Shown here piece by piece: positions 1-5,199 of a DNA stretch of 6,654 nucleotides. Made by a program: the position numbers and the translations under genes. Origin of the DNA: Spirochaetaceae bacterium (lineage in GTDB: Bacteria > Spirochaetota > Spirochaetia > Treponematales > Breznakiellaceae); NCBI GenBank assembly GCA_031265635.1, contig JAISCK010000016.1, positions 1-6,654 of the forward strand. The letters run 5' to 3'. The number at the start of each line of letters is the position of its first letter. The stretch's first letter is position 1. The notes beneath the pieces were generated by a model. That model ran no database searches and was not told the origin of the DNA. It saw nothing but the letters and a program-made list of their open reading frames with translations.

Positions 1-1
1 C

Positions 2-163
2 TCGGTACGCCATTTCCTCAAGACCCCCACCACGCTCAGGGCCTCCGGAGACTCCGAAGCGGTACGCAGGGCCGCCGAAATCATAGCCCGCGCCGAAGGA
101 CTCAGGGGCCACGCGGCCAGCGCCAGAATGCGGGCGGAATTGAAGTCTTTCCCGCCAATCTAA
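2..163 (+). CDS. hisD: histidinol dehydrogenase, C-terminal end (partial)
   Basis: An open frame enters from the left edge and gives 53 residues before TAA at 161-163. It begins SVRHFLK and continues to AEGLRGHAASARMR. This is the usual C-terminal pattern of histidinol dehydrogenase: an S-V-x-x-F-x-K segment, a variable helix, then AEGLxxHAxSxxxR close to the end. The enzyme oxidises L-histidinol to L-histidine in two NAD-dependent steps in the cytoplasm, the last reactions of histidine synthesis. The catalytic and zinc residues lie outside the window. The last seven residues (LKSFPPI) and the stop codon fall inside the 42-bp direct repeat at 139-180, so this C-terminus may have been replaced or created by whatever placed the repeat here. 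The gene converges on the flavoprotein gene. The identification rests on a short C-terminal fragment read by eye. Confidence 0.72.
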   Translation, partial: SVRHFLKTPTTLRASGDSEAVRRAAEIIARAEGLRGHAASARMRAELKSFPPI

Positions 164-180
164 GGCCGCGATTTCAAAAG
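139..180 (+). repeat. 42-bp perfect direct repeat, left copy
   Basis: This 42-bp stretch is identical, base for base, to 2462-2503. It covers the last codons and stop of the hisD-like gene and ends at the foot of the hairpin at 178-205. It has partial dyad symmetry: arm TTGAAGTC (140-147) pairs with GATTTCAA (170-177) with one mismatch. A smaller GCC/GGC dyad (154-156, 164-166) flanks a 7-bp centre. It could be an attachment-site duplication or one copy of a dispersed genomic repeat; sequence alone does not decide. Confidence 0.95.
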
Positions 181-205
181 CATTGCCGCTGATGCGGCAA
201 TGCTT
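174..205 (-). terminator. Rho-independent terminator of the flavoprotein gene
   Basis: Positions 178-189 (AAGCATTGCCGC) and 194-205 (GCGGCAATGCTT) form a perfect 12-bp stem closed by a 4-base loop. Read on the minus strand, the stem runs into TTTT (positions 179-176), the classic layout of an intrinsic terminator. It starts about 24 bases after the flavoprotein stop codon. On the plus strand the bases after the stem are CCGTTACC, so it would stop transcripts from hisD less efficiently, though the stem itself could serve both convergent genes. Confidence 0.75.
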
Positions 206-228
206 CCGTTACCCTCAAACAGGGAAGC

Positions 229-2037
229 TCATTTCCGGGCCGCGTGGGCCCCGGCGATACGTCCCCCTGTCGCGGCGAAGGTAAGAGCGGAACCGCTAAA
301 GTAATATTGGTTGTAGTACGGCCTGTTGGACATGGAACCTACGGCGTAGAGACCCTCAATCACACTGCCGTTGTCGCGTAACACCTGTTGATCGTAGTTG
401 GTCTTGACGCCTCCCAGGATATCAGTACCGGCGGGTATGGTCTCAATAAGATAGAAGGGTCCTGAATTGCCAAGCGCCTTGAGGAATTGAGGGTCTTTTT
501 GAAAATCTGTATCCTCACCCTGTTGAACCATCTGTCTGTACCTGGCAACGGTGGCTTCAAAAACAGCCGTGTCAAGTCCTGCGTTTTGGGCGGCTTCACG
601 TATGGTGTTTCCCTTTACAACCTTGCCGCTGGGAATCCCTGATTCGGCAATGGCCGCTACCTGGGGACTCAGGTTGTCGTAGAGTACCCAGTAGGGGTAC
701 TGCCTGTTGTAAACCATATTGAGTACCTGATACGCGTAATGGCCTCCTTCGTTCTGAAAGCGCTGCGCGTTTCTGTCAACCATGAGGCGGTAATAACTTG
801 ACTCCGAAACATTTTTTATGGGGCTGCTTTCATGCATGAACACCAGAGCCTGGGGGTTCATGTCAATAAATTCCTTGGCAGGGCAGGGCCACGCGGGAAG
901 GACAAAGGGATCTTCGTACAGGACGGCGCCTATATCAAGGGCCATCTGTATCCCCTCTCCTACATTGCTTATGGCGCCGGTACTGTAAAAGGCGTACATG
1001 TCCGGGATGGTCTGCTTTACCATATCGTAGTTGACTGAATAGCTGCCGGTGGCAAGGATGACCTTGGGGGCGCGGACCTCGACTTCTCCCTGGGGAGAGC
1101 GGGCGCGTACACCGGCGACATTGCCGTTTTCTACAATTATTTGGTAAGCCGGAGCCTCCATGATAAACTGTACGCCCATGCCTTCCGCCATGTTTTTCAT
1201 AAAGCTCATAAACCTGCCCGCCCTGAGTTGGGTTTCATCACCAGGTGCGTCAATGCTGATCATTGCCATGCCAAAACTGTCAATCTTGGTATAGGGGATA
1301 AAGGAAACTCCCAACTGCTGAATCCAGTTGGTCGTAAACATAGATTGTATAAAATGGAATTTTACCCGTTCATAATCAGGGTACTGTGAAGGTTTTTGAC
1401 TTCGGGACTGGAAATTTCTCCAGCGTTCCAGTGCCGCGGTCAGGGTATCTCCTTCCTGGAGCCAGGGTACATGGTATTGCCGGTTCTCTTCAACTTCAGC
1501 AACCATAAAGGAACCAAGGGAGAATTTGGCGCTGCCTCCGGCGATGCTTTGTTTTTCAAGGGCCACTACTTTTGCCCCGTTTTGGGCCGCGCTGACAATG
1601 GCCGACATGCCGCTGATACCGGTTCCAACAACAACCACATCGGCGCTGAAAGTTCTCCGGCCCTGGGAAGCTGTGGCTTTGCCTTTGAATTTGGCGGGGT
1701 CAAGGCCGGCCTGTATCAGGCAGTTCTCAACGGCGCTTAAAAGCGCTGTGCTGCTTATGGTCGCGCCGCTTATGGTATCTACAGCGAGACTTTGGTTTTC
1801 TACAATACGGCCGGGAAGCGTACTGACCGCAACAGCGCCTACTCCGCTTGTTTCGCCTGGGCCTTCCGCGATAACGGAGACGATTCTGCCGCCTTCAACA
1901 GTAACAACGACGCTGATATCGCCGCCAAAACCCTGGGCCGCCGCTCTGTAGGAAACGCCGCCTGTTTTTGGGGTTCCTGTACAGGCACATACAAAACAGG
2001 CCAGTGCCAGCAGTGCGGCGCTTATTCTTCTCTTCAT
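229..2037 (-). CDS. FMN-binding, FAD-dependent fumarate-reductase-family lipoprotein
   Basis: A 602-residue protein. The N-terminus has KRR, a hydrophobic run and a loose lipobox V16-C17-A18-C19, suggesting export and lipid anchoring at Cys19 (spirochaetal lipoboxes are degenerate). An FMN_bind domain follows at about 27-115. It contains D87-T-I-S-G-A-T-I-S95, the motif in which ApbE-type transferases attach FMN through a phosphoester to Thr (here Thr93). From about 130 to the end is a FAD_binding_2 domain with GTGISG (138-143), acidic E161 ending the second strand, and GGSAKFS near 167-173. The C-terminal FAD signature LGGVKT...EGLYAVG...GGRIAG (541-596) is present. The family covers periplasmic or surface reductases that use enoates or other unsaturated acids as electron acceptors, fed through bound FMN. 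Positions matching the four catalytic residues of Shewanella Fcc3 (two His, two Arg) appear substituted, so fumarate is doubtful as substrate. SD AAGGAGGA (2041-2048) lies just before ATG. The regulator gene at 2155 is divergent. Fold and cofactors are well supported; substrate is unknown. Confidence 0.88.
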   Translation of the reverse strand: MKRRISAALLALACFVCACTGTPKTGGVSYRAAAQGFGGDISVVVTVEGGRIVSVIAEGPGETSGVGAVAVSTLPGRIVENQSLAVDTISGATISSTALLSAVENCLIQAGLDPAKFKGKATASQGRRTFSADVVVVGTGISGMSAIVSAAQNGAKVVALEKQSIAGGSAKFSLGSFMVAEVEENRQYHVPWLQEGDTLTAALERWRNFQSRSQKPSQYPDYERVKFHFIQSMFTTNWIQQLGVSFIPYTKIDSFGMAMISIDAPGDETQLRAGRFMSFMKNMAEGMGVQFIMEAPAYQIIVENGNVAGVRARSPQGEVEVRAPKVILATGSYSVNYDMVKQTIPDMYAFYSTGAISNVGEGIQMALDIGAVLYEDPFVLPAWPCPAKEFIDMNPQALVFMHESSPIKNVSESSYYRLMVDRNAQRFQNEGGHYAYQVLNMVYNRQYPYWVLYDNLSPQVAAIAESGIPSGKVVKGNTIREAAQNAGLDTAVFEATVARYRQMVQQGEDTDFQKDPQFLKALGNSGPFYLIETIPAGTDILGGVKTNYDQQVLRDNGSVIEGLYAVGSMSNRPYYNQYYFSGSALTFAATGGRIAGAHAARK

Positions 2038-2062
2038 AGGTCCTCCTTATTGCGCAAATAAT

Positions 2063-2098
2063 ACGCTATAAACATGTTATTAATAATATACACGCTAT
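2063..2098. promoter_or_regulatory. candidate operator repeats in the divergent intergenic region
   Basis: The 7-mer ACGCTAT occurs as a direct repeat at 2063-2069 and 2092-2098. The second copy lies in the spacer of the predicted flavoprotein promoter, the first just downstream of its start. Between them are two perfect palindromes, AACATGTT (2071-2078) and TTATTAATAA (2077-2086), the latter overlapping the -10 region. The XRE regulator encoded next door is the natural candidate to bind here, but this is inferred from position and symmetry only. Confidence 0.4.
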
Positions 2099-2112
2099 TA
2101 GTAAATTGTCAA
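2083..2112 (-). promoter_or_regulatory. predicted sigma-70 promoter of the flavoprotein gene
   Basis: On the minus strand, a perfect -35 box TTGACA occupies 2112-2107. A -10 box is found either as TATATT (2090-2085, 16-bp spacer) or TATTAT (2088-2083, 18-bp spacer), each 5 of 6 to consensus. Transcription would begin near 2076, leaving a leader of about 40 bases before the ATG at 2037. The -35 box overlaps that of the predicted divergent promoter of the regulator gene. Confidence 0.6.
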
Positions 2113-2135
2113 TGTCTTTTCCATGCAATTACAAT
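2106..2135 (+). promoter_or_regulatory. predicted promoter of the XRE regulator gene
   Basis: TTGTCA (2106-2111, 5 of 6 to -35 consensus) and TACAAT (2130-2135, 5 of 6 to -10 consensus) are separated by 18 bp. A start near 2142 would put the ribosome-binding site AGGTAGG (2144-2150) almost at the 5' end of the transcript, giving a very short leader of about 13 bases. The -35 box overlaps the -35 box of the opposite promoter, so the two divergent promoters share the 7 bases TTGTCAA. Confidence 0.45.
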
Positions 2136-2154
2136 ATGCTAACAGGTAGGTTTT

Positions 2155-2466
2155 ATGAGGATTCAGGAACTCTTTATCGCTAATCTGAAAGACTACCGAA
2201 AACAGCGAAAAATTTCTCAGTTACAGCTTGCCAGTCTATGCGATTCTTCGCAGACCTATATCGCCGAGATAGAAGTGGGCAAGAAATTCCCTTCCCTTGA
2301 TATGATAGAAAAAATAGCCGCGGCCCTGAATATTGAATCTTACCATCTATTCCAGAACATCGCCTCTGCCGCCGATACCGGCGAGCGGGTGCTTACGCCG
2401 GTACAAAAACAGGAAATAGCGGAGAAGGTGCGCGCCGCGGTTATGAAAATAGTCGCCAAATATTGA
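2155..2466 (+). CDS. XRE-family (HTH_3) transcriptional regulator
   Basis: A 103-residue cytoplasmic DNA-binding protein. Residues 6-66 form a Cro/C1-type five-helix domain. The helix-turn-helix is visible as S21-QLQLASLC followed by the recognition helix around S32-QTYIAEIE, then the family-typical G42-KKFPSLDMIEKIAAALNI. The remaining 37 residues are a short helical tail with no ligand-binding or peptidase domain. The ATG is supported by AGGTAGG four bases upstream. The gene is divergent from the flavoprotein gene and both share a compact 117-bp control region, so it probably regulates that gene and itself. The coding frame runs straight into the right copy of the 42-bp repeat: the final Tyr codon spans the repeat edge and the TGA stop (2464-2466) lies wholly inside it. 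The native C-terminus could therefore have been longer before rearrangement. The family call is firm; the regulatory target is inferred. Confidence 0.9.
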   Translation: MRIQELFIANLKDYRKQRKISQLQLASLCDSSQTYIAEIEVGKKFPSLDMIEKIAAALNIESYHLFQNIASAADTGERVLTPVQKQEIAEKVRAAVMKIVAKY

Positions 2467-2503
2467 AGTCTTTCCCGCCAATCTAAGGCCGCGATTTCAA
2501 AAG
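2462..2503 (+). repeat. 42-bp perfect direct repeat, right copy
   Basis: Identical to 139-180 over all 42 bases. It begins at the last codon of the XRE regulator gene, supplies its stop codon, and is followed by TAG and then TTCCGTTA. The left copy shows the same TTCCGTTA (204-211), but there the hairpin-forming bases stand in place of TAG. The two copies are 2323 bp apart in register and enclose exactly the flavoprotein and regulator genes. Confidence 0.95.
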
Positions 2504-2513
2504 TAGTTCCGTT

Positions 2514-2539
2514 AGCGCCCCGGTCCGCGCTTGCTTTTT
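2514..2539 (+). terminator. weak candidate terminator after the regulator gene
   Basis: AGCGC (2514-2518) and GCGCT (2527-2531) can form a 5-bp GC-rich stem with an 8-base loop, followed after three bases by TTTTT (2535-2539); a second T run lies at 2546-2551. The short stem and the gap before the T run make this a modest candidate for ending the regulator transcript. It is the best one in the intergenic region before lon. Confidence 0.35.
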
Positions 2540-2575
2540 GCCCTGTTTTTTACGATATTGAATAAGAGCCGGTTA

Positions 2576-2636
2576 AAAAGGTTCAATTTCATTACATTCA
2601 GGGTTGCTGCTTCAAAAATTGACCTTTTGAAACAGC
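2576..2636 (+). promoter_or_regulatory. lon leader with two competing hairpins / inverted repeats
   Basis: Two inverted repeats overlap here. Hairpin A pairs 2576-2589 with 2616-2628 in 13 base pairs with one bulged T (2583). Hairpin B pairs 2606-2617 (GCTGCTTCAAAA) with 2625-2636 (TTTTGAAACAGC) in 11 of 12 positions around a 7-base loop. They share 2616-2617 and 2625-2628, so a transcript could form only one at a time. Hairpin B ends 19 bases before the lon ribosome-binding site and is followed by CTTTTCC. As DNA, hairpin B is also a good symmetrical protein-binding site. A lon promoter is not obvious: a poor match is TTGCTT (2531-2536) with GATATT (2554-2559), which would place both hairpins in the transcript. 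Confidence 0.4.
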
Positions 2637-2667
2637 CTTTTCCTTCAAAAAATATAAGGACGATACC

Positions 2668-5187
2668 ATGTCTGAGCAAAGCGTTATCCCTATAGACCAG
2701 CTTTTACCCAATAAGCTGCCCCTGGTGGCCCTTATGGGGCGGCCCATATTTCCGGGTATCTTTACCCCCATCATGATAGGGAATCCCAATGATGTTAAGA
2801 TCATTGACGATGCGGTTTCGGGCGACGGGATCATCGGCCTGGTGATGCAGATAAACGAAAACGAGAATCCCGCCATTGACGACCTCTACAGGGTCGGGAC
2901 AGCAGCCAAAATAGTCAAAAAGATAAATCTTCCCGACGGCGGGGTAAATATCTTCATCTCCACCCTCAAGCGTTTCAAGGTAAAAAAGACCCTGAGCGCC
3001 TCCAATCCCATACTGGCCGTGGTGGAGTACCTTGAGGAGGAGGGGGATGATACCAACGAGGTCAAGGCCCTGACCAGGGCCCTGATCAGCGAGATGAAGC
3101 AGATATCGGAGAATAACCCTCTCTTTTCCGAAGAAATGCGGCTCAACATGATCAATATTGACCATCCGGGGAAGATTGCCGATTTTATTGCCAGCATACT
3201 CAACATTGACAAGGCCGAACAGCAGAAGATACTGGAAATCCTCAATGTCCGCAAACGCATGGAGCAGGTGCTGGTCTTCATCAAGAAGGAACAGGAACTG
3301 CTCCGCATACAGAAGCGTATTCAAAAAGAAATCAACGAGAAAATCGAAAAATCCCAGCGGGATTATTTTCTCAAGGAAGAACTCAAGGCCATCAAAACCG
3401 AGCTGGGCATGGTCGCCGACGCGAAGAGTTCCGAGTACCAGCGTTTCAAGGACAAGCTGGACGCCTTTGCTTTTTCAGGGGAAATCAAGGAGACTGTGGA
3501 TCAGGAACTGGAGAAATTCAGCCTCATGGACCCCAATTCGAGTGAATTCATCGTTACAAGGAACTACCTTGACTGGATAGTCAGCCTGCCCTGGAAAGAG
3601 ACGGTTTCCGAAATCTTTGATCTGGCCAGGGCCCAGAAGATTCTTGAAGACGACCACTACGGGCTCAAGGATGTAAAGACCCGCATTGTGGAATATCTTG
3701 CGGTGCGCAAACTGAGAAATGATTCCAAGGGGTCGATAATCTGCCTTGCCGGTCCTCCGGGTGTCGGCAAGACCTCTGTGGGCAAATCCATAGCAAGGGC
3801 CCTGGGCAAAGAATTTTTCCGCTTTTCGGTGGGCGGCATGAGGGATGAGGCTGAAATCAAGGGGCACCGGCGGACCTATATCGGCGCCATGCCGGGAAAA
3901 ATCATCCAGGGCCTCAAGATAGTCAAGACCAAGGACCCGGTATTCATGATAGACGAGATAGACAAGATGGGGCAGAGCTATCAGGGCGACCCCTCAAGCG
4001 CCCTCCTTGAGGTTCTGGACCCCGAACAGAACAACAGTTTCCGCGACCATTACCTCGACCTTCCCTTTGACATATCCCATGTGTTCTTTATTGTTACCGC
4101 CAATACCCTTGAAACAATTCCCTCGCCCCTCCTTGACCGCATGGAACTGATTCAGCTTCCCGGTTATATTGATACCGAGAAACTCGAAATCGCCCGGCGC
4201 TATCTTATTCCCAAGAGTCTTTTGAAGAACGGCCTGAAAAAGAACCAGGTAAAGTATTCCAGGGAAAGCCTCATCCACATCGCAAACGGTTATGCCCGCG
4301 AGGCCGGAGTACGCAATTTTGAAAAGAATCTGGACAAGATACACCGCAAGCTCGCCAAAATCATTGTTGAAAAAGACGAGTCCGCGGACGCCCCCCAGGC
4401 CGCGGGCGGCGCCGGGAAAGGCCGGACGAAGGCTGGCCGGGCCGCGGATGGTGCCCAGGTTAAGACAGACGGCGCCCCTGACACCGGAAAAGCGGCGGAG
4501 ACATCAGGCGCGCCGGTGGCCGGGGCATCAGCCGCCGGAGTGTCAGGCAGGGCGGAGAAATTCGCCCTGGATAAACGGCAAATCGAAAAATACCTCGGCA
4601 AGCCGGTGTTTTCCGAAGACGTGATAAAGAGGGCAGAGCGGCCCGGCATGTCGGTGGGCCTTGCCTGGACCAGCATGGGCGGCGACACTCTGGTAATAGA
4701 AGCCATCTCGCTTCCCGGCAAAGAAGGGCTCACCCTTACCGGCAAGATGGGCGACACGATGAAAGAATCCGCCACCATAGCCATGACCGTGGCCCACAAG
4801 ATGGCCGCCGAAAAATACGGCGTTCCCGGCGAGTGGTTTGAGAAGAACCATATACACCTCCACATTCCCGAAGGCGCTACGCCCAAGGACGGGCCGTCGG
4901 CGGGTATAACCATGGCGGTGGCCCTTCTTTCTCTTATGAGGAACAGGGTCATCACCGACCGTATGGTGATGACCGGCGAACTTTCCCTTACCGGCCAGGT
5001 GCTGCCCATAGGGGGCCTTAAAGAAAAGACCGTAGCGGCCAGGCGGAACAAGGCGCGGCATATTATCATCCCCAAACAAAATCTCCGCGATCTTGACGAA
5101 ATCCCCGATCATGTGAAGAAGGGCCTTGAGTTCCACCCTGTGGAACGCTTTGAGGAGGTTCTTGCCCTGGCCCTGCCTGATTCGTAG
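2668..5187 (+). CDS. lon: ATP-dependent Lon protease
   Basis: A complete 839-residue cytoplasmic AAA+ protease that unfolds and degrades damaged and short-lived regulatory proteins. In order: N-terminal LON substrate-binding domain (about 15-205); a long helical, partly coiled-coil linker (about 185-255); AAA+ module with Walker A GPPGVGKT (362-369), Walker B FMIDE (426-430), sensor-1 Asn479, arginine finger Arg491 in LLDR, and sensor-2 Arg549 in AGVRN; then the protease domain. That domain has catalytic Ser744 in PKDGPSAG and Lys787 in GGLKEK, 43 residues apart as in E. coli Lon (Ser679/Lys722), so the enzyme should be active. Between the AAA+ module and the protease domain is an Ala/Gly-rich insert of about 60 residues (571-630) with no counterpart in E. 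coli Lon. It makes the protein longer than the common size of about 780. AAGGA (2656-2660) lies 7 bases before the chosen ATG. The gene stands alone and converges on the TPR gene. Confidence 0.97.
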   Translation: MSEQSVIPIDQLLPNKLPLVALMGRPIFPGIFTPIMIGNPNDVKIIDDAVSGDGIIGLVMQINENENPAIDDLYRVGTAAKIVKKINLPDGGVNIFISTLKRFKVKKTLSASNPILAVVEYLEEEGDDTNEVKALTRALISEMKQISENNPLFSEEMRLNMINIDHPGKIADFIASILNIDKAEQQKILEILNVRKRMEQVLVFIKKEQELLRIQKRIQKEINEKIEKSQRDYFLKEELKAIKTELGMVADAKSSEYQRFKDKLDAFAFSGEIKETVDQELEKFSLMDPNSSEFIVTRNYLDWIVSLPWKETVSEIFDLARAQKILEDDHYGLKDVKTRIVEYLAVRKLRNDSKGSIICLAGPPGVGKTSVGKSIARALGKEFFRFSVGGMRDEAEIKGHRRTYIGAMPGKIIQGLKIVKTKDPVFMIDEIDKMGQSYQGDPSSALLEVLDPEQNNSFRDHYLDLPFDISHVFFIVTANTLETIPSPLLDRMELIQLPGYIDTEKLEIARRYLIPKSLLKNGLKKNQVKYSRESLIHIANGYAREAGVRNFEKNLDKIHRKLAKIIVEKDESADAPQAAGGAGKGRTKAGRAADGAQVKTDGAPDTGKAAETSGAPVAGASAAGVSGRAEKFALDKRQIEKYLGKPVFSEDVIKRAERPGMSVGLAWTSMGGDTLVIEAISLPGKEGLTLTGKMGDTMKESATIAMTVAHKMAAEKYGVPGEWFEKNHIHLHIPEGATPKDGPSAGITMAVALLSLMRNRVITDRMVMTGELSLTGQVLPIGGLKEKTVAARRNKARHIIIPKQNLRDLDEIPDHVKKGLEFHPVERFEEVLALALPDS

Positions 5188-5199
5188 CAGGCGGGCTTT
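5172..5199 (+). terminator. hairpin spanning the lon stop codon, possible terminator
   Basis: CCTGCCTG (5172-5179) pairs with CAGGCGGG (5188-5195) with one G-T wobble, closing an 8-base loop that contains the lon TAG stop (5185-5187). The stem is followed by CTTTAG, only a short T run. It is the sole terminator-like structure between lon and the convergent TPR gene, whose stop codon is 10 bp away. The weak T tract keeps confidence low. Confidence 0.35.

Noticed and set aside
1526..2061. Overlapping plus-strand frames opposite the N-terminus of the flavoprotein
   Set aside because: The minus strand carries the signal peptide, the FMN motif and the FAD motif with a strong ribosome-binding site. 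The plus-strand frames have none of these.
139..2503. Insertion sequence or composite transposon bounded by the 42-bp repeats
   Set aside because: There is no transposase, no terminal inverted repeats, and 42 bp is too long for a target duplication.
2462..2520. Integron attC-like site, because of the repeat and the GTTAGCG bases after it
   Set aside because: GTTAGCG does not fit the GTTRRRY core, no matching inverse core is placed correctly, and the enclosed genes point in opposite directions, unlike single-gene cassettes.
2619..2656. TTGACC (2619-2624) as the -35 box of lon
   Set aside because: At 16-18 bp downstream there is no acceptable -10 box. The only AT-rich hexamers are at 2651-2656, against the ribosome-binding site.
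2504..2667. CIRCE or sigma-32-type heat-shock promoter for lon
   Set aside because: No TTAGCACTC/GAGTGCTAA pair and no convincing heat-shock -35/-10 pair were seen. Only the TTCAAAA-type inverted repeats stand out.
4290..5075. Minus-strand open frame (261 codons) antisense to the end of lon
   Set aside because: It lies wholly opposite the Lon protease domain and insert, whose plus-strand reading has catalytic motifs. The antisense product is low-complexity and unlike any family I know.
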